Below are positions 1 to 8,757 of a stretch of DNA of 46,013 bases, piece by piece (position 1 is the first letter of the stretch; each line of letters starts with the position of its first letter). The notes beneath the pieces are model-generated. The model was given only the letters and a program-made list of their open reading frames with translations, was not told the DNA's origin and made no database searches. Source of the DNA: Chlamydiota bacterium (GTDB taxonomy: Bacteria; Chlamydiota; Chlamydiia; Chlamydiales; SM23-39); assembly GCA_013285585.1 (NCBI GenBank), contig JABDHH010000007.1, forward strand, positions 1 to 46,013, in the 5' to 3' direction. The position numbers and the translations under genes are program-made.

Positions 1-2399
1 ATATGGTTGACGGTGAGGGGGCCGATGGTTTGCGTGGGCTGGACGATTTCGGAGAGGGGGACAAGCCCATTCGTAGAGGCGCGGATGTAGAGTTTGGAGA
101 GGACGCTGGGATCCTTATAAAAGCGGGGAAGGGTCTCGACGATGACGTCGTATTGGTTGATCTCCCCATTGATCAGAGAGATCTTGTTGTCGGAATAGGC
201 CCAGCCCAGATAGTCCTCGATCGCTTGAGCCGTCACATTGTAGTTCGAGGCTTTATCGCGCAAGATTTGGAAGTTCCATTGGGGTTGTTGGTTGAGAAGG
301 TCGCTCGATACTTGGCTAAAAGAGGGGTCGAGGCGCATCCGGTTGGTAAGGAGTGTGGAATAGCTGTACAGCGTTTTCCGGTCGATGCTAGTGAGGGAAT
401 ATTGATAGAGCGCTTGCGAGGTAGTGCCGACAGTCAGGTCGATGAGGGGAAGCGGAGAAAGATAGACATTGATACCGGAAAATTGCCTGTATTTGTCCGT
501 GAGCTCGTCGATCGCTTCATTCATCGGGAGGCGGTCTTTGAAGGGCTTGAGCTTTAGGAAAAGGATGCCTTGATTGGAGTTGGAGTAGGAGCTGATCGAA
601 ATGATCGATTCGATATTAGGGTCTGCGATGCCTACCTTGGATAGGTCTTCATGGTATTGTTTCATGAGGAAGGGAGATGTTCCGTCCCTTGCTTGGGTGA
701 ATCCTTCGATGTAGCCGACGTCGTCGGGAGGTAGAAGGTCTTGGGGGATGTGATTGTAGAGGAACAAGGAGCAGACGATGCTGGCCAGGCCGAGGGCGAT
801 CATAAAGATTCGATGCTTCATGGCCCAATGGAGGCAGGGCTCGTAGATTCGTTTCAGCCATTCATTGACGGCATCAGAAATGCGCTCCATGCGGGTTTTC
901 CGCTTTTCATCATAGGGGCTGACAAGGCGGCTCGCGATCATCGGAGTGAGAGAAAGGGAAATGAACCCGGAAAAGAGGACGGCGACGATGATCGTGACGG
1001 CGCATTCGCGGAAGAGGCGGCCGATGATCCCTCCCATGAAGAGCATCGGGATGAACGCAGCGGTCAGGCATAGGGTCATGCTGAGGACGGTGACGCTGAT
1101 CTCTTTTGCGCTATTGAGGGCGGCTTCGAAGGGCTTTTCTCCCATTTGCACGTGGCGGACATTGTTTTCCAAAACGACAATGGCGTCATCCACGAGAAAG
1201 CCGATCGAGAGGGTGATGGCCAAAAGGGAGAGGATGTCGATGCTGAAGCCGAGCAGATACATGACCGCGAAGGTGCCGAAGATCGACATGGGCAAAGAAA
1301 GGATGGGGATGATGGTATTGAGGGCTTTCCCGAGGGAAAAGTAGATGATGGCGATGACGAGAAGGAATGCGATGACGAGAGTCAATTGAACATCGTTCAC
1401 TTCCTCGTGGATCGAGTCGGATTGATCGTAAATCGCTTCGATCTTGAGGCTTTGAGGCATCTGGGGACTGAGTTCTCCGATGACCTGTTTGATCTTTTCA
1501 ACGATCCGGACTGTGTTCATGCCGGGAAGGCGCTGGATCGCGATGACGATGCAGACTGTATCGCTGTCTTTGGTCACGTAGTGTTGGAAGAATTTGTCGT
1601 TTTGGACGCTGTCGAGGACGCGGCCCACGTCTTTGATTTTGACCAAGTCGCCGCTCTCGTTTTTGATGATGATCTCTTCATAGGGACGGGCGGTCATGAG
1701 CTGCCCGTCGTCTTCGATCGTATAATCGTCTCTCGGGCCGAACAGAGTGCCGAGGGGCTGGTTGACGTTGGCTTGATCGACGAGCCCCACCAATTGGTCG
1801 AATCCGATCTGTTTGGCGGCGAGTTTTTCAGGGTCGACTTGGATCCGGACGGCATAAGGGGATCCGTAGGTGATCACTTGAGCCACGCCGTCGACCATCG
1901 CAAGGCGCTGGCCGAGGATGGTATTGCCATAATCATAGAGGGCGCCAAGGGTCATATTTGGGGATGTAAGGACGTAATAGAGGATCGGAGTGGCCGCGGG
2001 GTTTACCTTTTCATAGCTAGGCTGGTTGGGAAGGTTCGATGGGAGGTTAGGCTGCGCCCGGCTGATGGCGGCTTGCACATCGGTCGAGGCGGCATCGATG
2101 TCGCGGTCGAGCGCGAAGGTAAGCACGATGGTGGTCGAGCCGGTGTTGCTGGATGAAAAGACCGACTGGATCCCTTCGATCGTCATGAATTGCTTTTCGA
2201 GGGGGCTCGCGACTGAATTGGCCATCGTGTCGGGGTTCGCTCCAGGATAGCTGACCGAGACTTGGATCGTGGGCAAATCGACGTTGGGCAGGTCGCTCAC
2301 CGGAAGTTTGAAATAGGCCAATGTCCCGAAAAAAAGGATCGAGATCATCACGAGGATGGTCATCACTGGGCGGCGGATAAAGGGTTCCGATAGATTCAT
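1..2399 (-). CDS. RND-family multidrug efflux pump permease (AcrB/MexB-like), 3' part missing
   Basis: This is the inner-membrane proton-driven pump of a tripartite efflux system. The minus strand is open in one frame from the ATG at 2399 to the left edge, giving 799 codons of a family that usually has about 1,020-1,050. The N-terminus MNLSEPFIRRPVMTILVMI is the typical RND first membrane helix. The TM4 region reads FLVDDAIVVLENNVRHVQM at about 1143-1199, and this VDDAIVVLEN motif is diagnostic and includes the Asp pair used for proton relay. A docking/porter segment near 1800-1859 (PYAVRIQVDPEKLAAKQIG) also matches the family. An AGGA motif six bases before the ATG supports the start. It lies 7 bp downstream of the adaptor gene in the same operon. 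Substrates cannot be inferred. Confidence 0.95.
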   Translation of the reverse strand, partial: MNLSEPFIRRPVMTILVMISILFFGTLAYFKLPVSDLPNVDLPTIQVSVSYPGANPDTMANSVASPLEKQFMTIEGIQSVFSSSNTGSTTIVLTFALDRDIDAASTDVQAAISRAQPNLPSNLPNQPSYEKVNPAATPILYYVLTSPNMTLGALYDYGNTILGQRLAMVDGVAQVITYGSPYAVRIQVDPEKLAAKQIGFDQLVGLVDQANVNQPLGTLFGPRDDYTIEDDGQLMTARPYEEIIIKNESGDLVKIKDVGRVLDSVQNDKFFQHYVTKDSDTVCIVIAIQRLPGMNTVRIVEKIKQVIGELSPQMPQSLKIEAIYDQSDSIHEEVNDVQLTLVIAFLLVIAIIYFSLGKALNTIIPILSLPMSIFGTFAVMYLLGFSIDILSLLAITLSIGFLVDDAIVVLENNVRHVQMGEKPFEAALNSAKEISVTVLSMTLCLTAAFIPMLFMGGIIGRLFRECAVTIIVAVLFSGFISLSLTPMIASRLVSPYDEKRKTRMERISDAVNEWLKRIYEPCLHWAMKHRIFMIALGLASIVCSLFLYNHIPQDLLPPDDVGYIEGFTQARDGTSPFLMKQYHEDLSKVGIADPNIESIISISSYSNSNQGILFLKLKPFKDRLPMNEAIDELTDKYRQFSGINVYLSPLPLIDLTVGTTSQALYQYSLTSIDRKTLYSYSTLLTNRMRLDPSFSQVSSDLLNQQPQWNFQILRDKASNYNVTAQAIEDYLGWAYSDNKISLINGEINQYDVIVETLPRFYKDPSVLSKLYIRASTNGLVPLSEIVQPTQTIGPLTVNH

Positions 2400-2406
2400 A
2401 AGCTTC

Positions 2407-3591
2407 CTAAAGGTCCTTCGCCTTAGGTACGAAAACTTTAGCGCCGGAATAGAGATTGATCTGTCCTTCGGTAATGATTTTTTCCCCGCCTTTAATCCCC
2501 TCGAGGACGATCACGTCATTCCCTTCCCTTTGCCCCAGTTTCACATTGCGCTGTTCGACGGTAAGATCGGGTTTGACTACGAAGACGATCGGCTCGGAGA
2601 GAGTCATTTGCACTGCGGTAGAGGGGATGACGACAGCATTCGGGAGGGTCGAGAGGATGAGCCTCGTGCGGACGAACTGGCCAGGCCAGAGTTCTCGTTT
2701 CTCATTCTCGAAAGTCGCGCGGAGTTTGATCATGCCGGTATGAGGATCGACCCTGTTGTCGAGCATGAAGAGGATGCCTTCGAAAGTTTCCTCGTCGAAA
2801 TTGTCATAGGCCGCCATCACTTTGAGCTCTTGATTCCTGTAAGCGCGCTGTATCTGGGGAAGCTGGAATTCGGGGATCGAAAAGGTGACGTAGATCGGGG
2901 CCATTTGATTGAGGAGGATCAATGGATCGGTATTTCCATCGGGCGCCGCGACCAAATTGCCGTAATCGATATTCAGGATGCCGAGCATCCCGTCGATTGG
3001 AGCGTAAATCCAGCAATAGTCGAGATTGATCTTGGCATTGTCCAGCGCGCCTTGGTTTTGCTGGACAAGCGCGGCAGCCGATGCGAAGTTCGCTTGGAGC
3101 GTCTCATAGTCGATCTGCGAGTAATATTCTTCTTTGGCGAGGATCTTGTATCGTTTGACCTTCTCTTCTGCAAGCGCGAGATTGGCAAGATTTTGCTCAA
3201 GGGCGCCTTGCGCTTCTTTCAAAGCCGCCTCGTAGGGTTTGGAGTCGATCGTGAACAAGAGATCTCCCTGTTTGACTTCTTGCCCTTGCCTAAAAAACAC
3301 GCCTGTCAGCTCTCCTTCGATCCTCGAACGGATCTGGATGCTGGTGATCGATTCGACGTGTCCTAGCGTTTCCAGAAATAAGGGCATCGATTTCACTGCG
3401 GAGGTTCCGATCTGGACCGGATAGGCGGGAGCGGGCGGAGGAGCTTTTTTCGAAGCGCATGCCGTCAAGATCAAACAAAGAATCCACCCACACCTTCTCC
3501 TCAACTTTGTACAATTTTGTTGCGGCATCTCCGAGAGAATCGCTGGCAAATTTTTCATTTTTCCGCTCATAATACCAAATCGAGCTCTCAT
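2407..3591 (-). CDS. RND efflux periplasmic adaptor subunit (membrane fusion protein, AcrA/MexA-like lipoprotein)
   Basis: The 394-residue product would bridge the RND pump and the outer-membrane channel. It has a lipoprotein signal ending in a lipobox (LTAC, Cys about residue 45), then the biotinyl-lipoyl/hairpin region (IRSRIEGELTGVFFRQGQEVKQGDLLFTID), an alpha-helical hairpin at about residues 120-175, and a beta-barrel domain (residues ~215-300, FVRTRLIL). The ATG at 3591 overlaps the TolC-like stop codon as ATGA and has an AGG motif seven bases upstream. However, this start gives an unusually long n-region before the signal sequence. An internal ATG at 3528 would give a normal-length lipoprotein signal starting MPQQN. 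The extra N-terminal residues are encoded by a dispersed 69-bp repeat also found at the start of recN, so the start is uncertain while the identity is not. Confidence 0.93.
   Translation of the reverse strand: MRARFGIMSGKMKNLPAILSEMPQQNCTKLRRRCGWILCLILTACASKKAPPPAPAYPVQIGTSAVKSMPLFLETLGHVESITSIQIRSRIEGELTGVFFRQGQEVKQGDLLFTIDSKPYEAALKEAQGALEQNLANLALAEEKVKRYKILAKEEYYSQIDYETLQANFASAAALVQQNQGALDNAKINLDYCWIYAPIDGMLGILNIDYGNLVAAPDGNTDPLILLNQMAPIYVTFSIPEFQLPQIQRAYRNQELKVMAAYDNFDEETFEGILFMLDNRVDPHTGMIKLRATFENEKRELWPGQFVRTRLILSTLPNAVVIPSTAVQMTLSEPIVFVVKPDLTVEQRNVKLGQREGNDVIVLEGIKGGEKIITEGQINLYSGAKVFVPKAKDL
3502..3570 (-). repeat. 69-bp dispersed repeat, copy 1 (copy 2 at 15817-15885)
   Basis: An ungapped comparison by eye with 15817-15885 gives about 58 of 69 identical bases. 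Both copies lie on the minus strand and begin with an ATG: here codon 8 of the adaptor gene, there the first codon of recN. In the frame of those genes the copies read NLPAILSEMPQQN and NLPATLSKMPPQN. In another frame they read KFASDSLGDAATKLYKVE and KFASDSLEDAATKLGKVE, which is better conserved, suggesting descent from a coding sequence in that frame. Confidence 0.75.
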
Positions 3592-5102
3592 TCCGTTTCC
3601 TCATTGGGGGTTGCGCAGAGCGAGCCTGTCGCATAAGCGATCTTCGCGAGCGAGACAAACCAGTTTCTTTGCGAATCGGCTTTCTTCGCCCGGGCGTCGG
3701 CGAGCGAGCTTTGGGCCGACATCACATCGAGGATCGTCATCGTCCCCGCTTTATATCCCGTGAGAGCGATATTGAATTCCAGCTCGGCCGCTTTGAGATA
3801 TTCTTCCGAATCGGTCAGGTTCGATGCCGCTGTCTTCACTCCCATATGGGCTGTCGCCACATTCTGGATGAGGGTGAGTTCTTTTTGAAGCATCTGCGCC
3901 TTAGAAGTTTCGAGATTCGCCTGCGCGTTTTTGATCCCGTTCTTGTAATAGAATCCCTGGAAAAGAGGGAAACTCAAATTGAATTGCGCTGACCAGTGGG
4001 GCCCTTGTTCTTGCTGTCCGTTTTGGAACCAGTAGTGGCCGATGTCCAAGAAAGTGCTGATGACCGGATAGACGGCTCTTTTTGCGTTCAATACGAGCGC
4101 TTCTTTCGATTTTACATTGGCCTGGGAGGCCAGAAAATCTTGTCGTTGACTCTGGGCTTTTTCAACAAGGAGTTCGATGCTTTCCAGCATCGGGTTGGCC
4201 AAGACCTGATCGGGGAGCGGCTGGACTTTAAACGGGACGTTCGCAGGCAGGCCGAGGTCGACAGCCAACTGTGCAAACGCATTTTCGACATTTTGTTTTT
4301 GGCTCGTCAGGTTGATCTTGCTTTGCAGATATTGAGTTCTTGCCTGTGCGACATCCCCGAGCGCGGCTAATCCTAGGGCGAAACGCTCATTGGCTGCATC
4401 GAGCGACATTTGGGCGTTTTCCAAATTGGCCTGGTTGGATCTAAGCAGGGTTTGCTGGTAGAGATAGTTGTAGGTGTCGTCCATCACCATTTGGATAATG
4501 CTTTGGATCTCTTGGTTGTGGTTCATGTCTGCATAGTAAAGCGCTTCCCGCGCTGCCATGGCGGCAGAAGAGCGTTGCCCGAAATCGAAGAGGGTATAAC
4601 CTAGGGCGACGTCGGGTCCCGCCTGGGTCGTATAAAAGGGGGTTGGAGAACTAAGCCCCGGTGTCACGATCACTCCGGATTGGGCGGCATTACCGGCTTG
4701 CGAAATGGGCAATCCTCCCGGAGAAGCGGACCCGCCCGATGCGATCGTGCTTCCCTTAATGCGAAGGTAAGTGCCATCGAATGCAATGCTCGGATAAAAA
4801 GGGCTGAGCGATTGGCTGTATTTGGCTGCAGCGGCCCGCGCCATAGCCCAAGTTTGTTTGGTTGACGGATTGTTTTGAAGAGCGATATCGACGAGCTCGG
4901 CCAGGTTCAACTCTTCCGAATCGAATGATGGAGGAAGGACGGTCTGGCAATATTTCGATGAGACGAGGCAGTTGCCTTTCAAGGGAACCCATGTCGAATA
5001 AGGGGTCTCAGGCGCTAATGAAAACGGGTCGGCGATTTCGCTGATACAGCCGCTCAAAACCGCAATGCCAATGGAAACCGGAATGATTCTCTTCAACGCC
5101 AT
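3588..5102 (-). CDS. TolC/NodT-like outer-membrane efflux lipoprotein
   Basis: This 504-residue protein is the outer-membrane channel of the efflux system. The N-terminus MALKRIIPVSIGIAVLSGC is a lipoprotein signal with lipobox LSGC, as in NodT/OprM-type channels. The body has the two repeated OEP domains: LNLAELVDIALQNNP near residue 65, and the second repeat after about residue 290 with long amphipathic helices and the GYKAGTMTILDVMSAQSSL signature near residue 455. It is followed by the adaptor with a 4-bp ATGA overlap and preceded 67 bp upstream by gatB on the same strand. A TTGCAC-17 bp-TAAATA promoter-like sequence lies in that gap (about 5134-5162), so the efflux genes may have their own promoter. 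Confidence 0.94.
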   Translation of the reverse strand: MALKRIIPVSIGIAVLSGCISEIADPFSLAPETPYSTWVPLKGNCLVSSKYCQTVLPPSFDSEELNLAELVDIALQNNPSTKQTWAMARAAAAKYSQSLSPFYPSIAFDGTYLRIKGSTIASGGSASPGGLPISQAGNAAQSGVIVTPGLSSPTPFYTTQAGPDVALGYTLFDFGQRSSAAMAAREALYYADMNHNQEIQSIIQMVMDDTYNYLYQQTLLRSNQANLENAQMSLDAANERFALGLAALGDVAQARTQYLQSKINLTSQKQNVENAFAQLAVDLGLPANVPFKVQPLPDQVLANPMLESIELLVEKAQSQRQDFLASQANVKSKEALVLNAKRAVYPVISTFLDIGHYWFQNGQQEQGPHWSAQFNLSFPLFQGFYYKNGIKNAQANLETSKAQMLQKELTLIQNVATAHMGVKTAASNLTDSEEYLKAAELEFNIALTGYKAGTMTILDVMSAQSSLADARAKKADSQRNWFVSLAKIAYATGSLCATPNEETE

Positions 5103-5169
5103 GCCTATGGAGTGTACCGAACCCCTTCTAAGAGTTATTTAGGGGAATGGGGAAGAAAGTGCAAGAGGT

Positions 5170-6633
5170 TCATTGAATTTTTCTACGGAGGAGGTCGTTG
5201 ACTACTTGAGGCGAGGCTTTGCCGCGTGTAAGTTTCATGACTTGGCCAACGAGGAACGCAAATGCCTTATCGCGGCCTGCTTTGAAATCCGCAACCGATT
5301 GAGGATTCTCGGATAAGACTTGATCGACGATAGGCTCGATGGAAGCGGTGTCGTCCATGGGCTGATAGTCGGGGTTTTGCCGAACGATCGCTTCAGGGTC
5401 CATCCCGGGCGATTCGACCATTTCATCCGCCACATCTTTTGCGATGCGGCTGGTGATTTTGTGTTGGTCTATCATTTGTACGAGTTTAGCGACATGTTGG
5501 GAAGGTATGCCAAGATCGATCAGGGTTTTTCCTTTATCTTTCAGGCGGCCGGCAAATTCGACGGTGATCCAGTTGCAGAGCAGGCGGGGATTTTTACATA
5601 TCGCGTTTGCCTCCTCGAAATAATCGGACAAGGCTTTTTCGTTGATGAGGGTAGATGCGGCGTATTCGGTGAGGCCCAGGTCGGAAACGTATCGCTTGAA
5701 GCGATTGTGGGGAAGTTCGGGAAGCGCATCGCGGATCTTGTCGATATAATCTTCCGTGATGAGGAGCGGGGGAAGGTCCGGCTCAGGAAAATAGCGGTAG
5801 TCATCGGCGCTTTCTTTTGTCCGCATCAAAACGGTTTGTTTCAAGTCGGCATCCCAACGATAGGTTCCGGGAGGGATCAATTCTAGAAAAGGGCGGTGAG
5901 GGTGAGAAAGATACAGGGCGATTTGGCGGCTCACCTCTCCCGCAATGGCCATCTCGAGGAAAGAGAAGGAATTCATATTTTTGATCTCGACGCGCGGGCG
6001 AAGAGCTTGTTCTCCTTTCGGCCGGACGGAGATATTCGCATCGATCCGCAAACTTCCTTCTTCCATATTCCCGTCGCAAGCATCGACATACAAGAGGATC
6101 GCCCGGATCGCCTGAGCGTAGGCCGATGCTTCCTTAGGAGAATGGATGCAGGGCTCGGATACGATTTCGATCAAGGGAGTGCCTGCGCGGTTGTAATCGA
6201 TGCCGGCAAAGTTGGTAAAGTGCTTGAGCATTCCCGCATCATCTTCGAGGTGGGCGCGGTTCACTTGGAATGTTTTGGTTATTCCTTTGACGTCTGCGGA
6301 GACGGCCCCTCCTCGAATCAGGGGGCTTTCGAATTGGGTGATCTGAAAATTGCGGGGGCTGTCAGGATAGAAGTAGGATTTTCGGTCGAACGTGCTGAAG
6401 TGGGAGATTTTTCCGCCGATGGCAAGGCCGAATTGGACTGCTTTGCGCACGGCCTCCTTGTTGAGCAGGGGCAGCGCTCCTGGCTGGCCTGTGCAGATAT
6501 AGGAGATGTTCGTGTTCGGTTCGTCTCCGAACCGGTTCGGCGCCATACTGAAAAGTTTAGAGCGGGTATTCAACTGAGCATGGATCTCGAGTCCGATGAC
6601 GGGTTCCCAGAGGTCGTAGGGCAAATCTTTCAT
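5170..6633 (-). CDS. gatB: Aspartyl/glutamyl-tRNA(Asn/Gln) amidotransferase subunit B
   Basis: GatB binds misacylated Glu-tRNA(Gln) and/or Asp-tRNA(Asn), phosphorylates the acyl group with ATP and transfers ammonia channelled from GatA. The 487-residue product starts MKDLPYDLWEPVIGLEIHAQ and contains the family signatures GLEIHAQLNT, PGALPLLNKEAV and FDRKSYFYPDSPRNFQITQ. It ends with the tRNA-binding GatB/Yqey tail (KLTRGKASPQVVNDLLRRKI). The frame stays open further upstream to 6780, but the ATG at 6633 matches the family N-terminus and lies just downstream of the gatA stop at 6638. It is the last gene of gatCAB, the same order as in Chlamydia. Chlamydiae lack GlnRS and AsnRS, so this complex is expected to be essential. 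Confidence 0.97.
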   Translation of the reverse strand: MKDLPYDLWEPVIGLEIHAQLNTRSKLFSMAPNRFGDEPNTNISYICTGQPGALPLLNKEAVRKAVQFGLAIGGKISHFSTFDRKSYFYPDSPRNFQITQFESPLIRGGAVSADVKGITKTFQVNRAHLEDDAGMLKHFTNFAGIDYNRAGTPLIEIVSEPCIHSPKEASAYAQAIRAILLYVDACDGNMEEGSLRIDANISVRPKGEQALRPRVEIKNMNSFSFLEMAIAGEVSRQIALYLSHPHRPFLELIPPGTYRWDADLKQTVLMRTKESADDYRYFPEPDLPPLLITEDYIDKIRDALPELPHNRFKRYVSDLGLTEYAASTLINEKALSDYFEEANAICKNPRLLCNWITVEFAGRLKDKGKTLIDLGIPSQHVAKLVQMIDQHKITSRIAKDVADEMVESPGMDPEAIVRQNPDYQPMDDTASIEPIVDQVLSENPQSVADFKAGRDKAFAFLVGQVMKLTRGKASPQVVNDLLRRKIQ

Positions 6634-6637
6634 TCTC

Positions 6638-8104
6638 TTACGGCTCCTCATCCGCGAATGCCGGCGGGACGCCGGCCAAACGGGTGGCCTGCTCATAGGC
6701 ATACGCATAGCGCATGACGGAAACATCGCACATTTGAGGTCCGATGATCTGGATGCCAAGAGGGAGATGCTCGCTGTCAAATCCTGAAGGAACGCTGATG
6801 GCTGGCAAGCCGGCGAGGTTGGCTGGAACGGTGAAAATATCTTGGAGGTACATCTCGACCGGATCGTGGATGGCCCCTGCTGCGAATGCTCCGGAAGTTG
6901 CGACAGGCATGATCACCGCGTCGCATATCTCATAGGCTTTTTCGAAAGCGTCGAGGATCAAAGAACGGATTTTTTGCGCTTTTTTGTAATACGCATCTTG
7001 AAATCCCGCAGAGAGAACGAATGTGCCGAGCATGATCCGCTTCTTCACCTCGCGCCCGAATCCCTCTTTCCGGGAGAAGTCGTAGATCTGCTCGAGGTTT
7101 TTTGCTGAAGGAGATCTGACGCCGTACCGGATCCCGTCGAATCGAGCGAGATTCGTCGAGGCCTCGGCCGTCGCGAGAACATAGTAGACCGCGATCGAAT
7201 ATTTGAGGATGTCGAGATCGATCTCGACAGCCGTTGCGCCCAGAGAACGCATGATATCGATAGCGCTGAGATAATTTGCCTGTACCTCCGGTCTTAAATT
7301 CTCAAGGAACCGATTGGGAATGCCGATCTTGATATCCTTGAGATCCTGGGTCAGCTTATAGGATTCAGCGGGGAAATCGAGCGAAGTGGCGTCGTAGGGG
7401 CAGGAGCGTCCGATCGTCTCCATTACAAGGGCAGCATCGGCGACAGTCGTGGCAAACGGTCCGATTTGATCGAGGGAAGAGCCGAAGGCCACGAGTCCAT
7501 AGCGGGAAACGCGGCCGTATGTCGGTTTGAATCCGACGACTCCGCAAAAGCTTGCGGGCTGCCGGATCGATCCGCCTGTATCGCTGCCGGTTGCCAGGAG
7601 AGCAAGCCGCGCGGAAATCGCCGCCGCAGACCCTCCCGAAGATCCTCCGGGAACCCGCGTTAGATTCCATGGGTTATTGACGGGAAAATAGGCCGAATTC
7701 TCATTCGAAGAGCCCATAGCGAATTCATCCAAGTTGGTCTTTCCGATCAGGAGGGCGTCTTCTTCTTCGAGCAGCCGAACCGCGGTCGCGTCGAAAGGGG
7801 CTTTATAATTTTTGAGGAACTTCGATCCGCAGGTCGTGATCTCTCCTGCGATATGCATGTTGTCTTTGATAGCGATCGGAATGCCGGCTAGCTTGCCGAG
7901 CGGCTTGCCGTGGGTTCGCTTCTTGTCGAGCGCTTCGGCTTTCAGGAGGACCCTTGGACCTAGTACGCTGAGAAACGCTCCCAATGCGGATCCATGTTTT
8001 TCGATCCGCTTCAAGAAATGCTGAGCGATGTTCTGGGCGGTTACCTCTCCTTTCAGGAAAGCATCGCGCAATTCGATGGCAGAGAGATAGTGCATTCGGT
8101 TCAT
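6638..8104 (-). CDS. gatA: Aspartyl/glutamyl-tRNA(Asn/Gln) amidotransferase subunit A
   Basis: GatA is the glutaminase subunit of the GatCAB complex. The 488-residue protein has the amidase-signature Ser-cisSer-Lys triad: Lys in GIPIAIKDN, the glycine/serine-rich stretch VPGGSSGGSAA, and the nucleophile Ser region DTGGSIRQPASF. The ATG at 8104 overlaps the gatC stop as ATGA and gives MNRMHYLSAIELRD. A second Met three codons later (8095) is an alternative. The open frame extends to 8212 but that part overlaps gatC. Translational coupling with gatC is likely. Confidence 0.97.
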   Translation of the reverse strand: MNRMHYLSAIELRDAFLKGEVTAQNIAQHFLKRIEKHGSALGAFLSVLGPRVLLKAEALDKKRTHGKPLGKLAGIPIAIKDNMHIAGEITTCGSKFLKNYKAPFDATAVRLLEEEDALLIGKTNLDEFAMGSSNENSAYFPVNNPWNLTRVPGGSSGGSAAAISARLALLATGSDTGGSIRQPASFCGVVGFKPTYGRVSRYGLVAFGSSLDQIGPFATTVADAALVMETIGRSCPYDATSLDFPAESYKLTQDLKDIKIGIPNRFLENLRPEVQANYLSAIDIMRSLGATAVEIDLDILKYSIAVYYVLATAEASTNLARFDGIRYGVRSPSAKNLEQIYDFSRKEGFGREVKKRIMLGTFVLSAGFQDAYYKKAQKIRSLILDAFEKAYEICDAVIMPVATSGAFAAGAIHDPVEMYLQDIFTVPANLAGLPAISVPSGFDSEHLPLGIQIIGPQMCDVSVMRYAYAYEQATRLAGVPPAFADEEP

Positions 8105-8403
8105 TGTGTCTTCAAAACCGGGGGCACCCGGATCATCCCTGCGATTTGGTCTGGAGCATTGGACAGGAACTCTTCCCGGGTCAATAGAGTTTCGGGTATG
8201 TCCTCCCGCCATCGATTTCCGGTCATTCCGTTCAGGACAGAATGTTTCGAGGCGCCCTTCTCGATCTGGACTTCGTCGAACTGCGCGAAATATTCGATTA
8301 TGCGCTTGAGGCTGTTGAGGATATCGGCTTCCTCGGCCTCATCGCATTCGATCCGGCAGAGCTTTTTCAGGTGCTCAAGTGTCTGTCTATCAAAATCTGC
8401 CAT
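8101..8403 (-). CDS. gatC: Aspartyl/glutamyl-tRNA(Asn/Gln) amidotransferase subunit C
   Basis: GatC is the small scaffold subunit that wraps around GatA and GatB. The product has 100 residues, the usual size. It opens with the typical helical start (FDRQTLEHLKKLCRIECDEAEEADILNSLKRIIEYFAQFDEV) and has the extended C-terminal segment with REDIPETLLTREEFLSNAPD, which matches the conserved LREDxxxxxxxREExLxNAP pattern. It is the first gene of gatCAB and overlaps gatA by 4 bp. No Shine-Dalgarno sequence precedes the ATG, and a promoter-like sequence ends 12 bases upstream, so the mRNA leader must be very short. Confidence 0.96.
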   Translation of the reverse strand: MADFDRQTLEHLKKLCRIECDEAEEADILNSLKRIIEYFAQFDEVQIEKGASKHSVLNGMTGNRWREDIPETLLTREEFLSNAPDQIAGMIRVPPVLKTQ

Positions 8404-8415
8404 AAATAAATGAAT

Positions 8416-8445
8416 ATTGTACTATATTTCCTGTTTAAGACACAA
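8416..8445 (-). promoter_or_regulatory. Putative sigma70-type promoter of gatCAB
   Basis: On the minus strand a TTGTGT -35-like hexamer (8445-8440) is separated by 18 bases from TACAAT (8421-8416). The gatC ATG lies only 12 bases after the -10 box, implying a leader of about 5 bases. This is a sequence match only. Confidence 0.5.
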
Positions 8446-8518
8446 GGGTTTCCATTTTCTAGATGACAATAGAATGTGGTTGTATTACTATAAAATTAGA
8501 TTGCAGGAGGCTTTTTGT

Positions 8519-8752
8519 ATGAGATGTTTCGGTTTTATTGCTTTATTGTTAGTAGTTATCGGGGCTTTAAATTGGGGCCTTATTGGATTTTTCCAATACG
8601 ATCTCATTTCGGATATATTCGGAGGCATGGATGCGTCTGCCGCCAGGATTGTCTATGGGATTGTCGGACTAGCCGGCATTTATTGCATCAGTCTTTTGTG
8701 TCATTGCTGCTGCTGCAAATGCGGCCCGAAGTGCTCCTGTAAGAAAAAATAA
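8519..8752 (+). CDS. DUF378 (YuzA-like) small membrane protein with cysteine-rich tail
   Basis: This 77-residue protein matches the DUF378 family of unknown function by its pattern of two membrane helices with ALNWGLIGFFQYDLISDIFGG between them and ARIVYGIVGLAGIY in the second. The start at 8519 is chosen because an AGGAGG motif lies eight bases upstream, whereas the longer open frame from 8417 has no such support. After the second helix the protein ends in a tail with eight cysteines (CHCCCCKCGPKCSC) and three lysines, which could bind metal or be modified. That tail is not a usual part of the family as I know it. It lies 5 bp upstream of the epimerase gene and probably shares its transcript. 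Confidence 0.88.
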   Translation: MRCFGFIALLLVVIGALNWGLIGFFQYDLISDIFGGMDASAARIVYGIVGLAGIYCISLLCHCCCCKCGPKCSCKKK

Positions 8753-8757
8753 AGAGC

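Noticed and set aside
3-2250. Plus-strand open frames over 1-2250
   Set aside because: They are antisense to the RND pump, whose minus-strand translation shows family motifs throughout.
3290-3658. Minus-strand frame containing KFASDSLGDAATKLYKVE as a complete gene
   Set aside because: It overlaps both the TolC-like and adaptor genes and has no supporting start signal; only the repeat portion is of interest.
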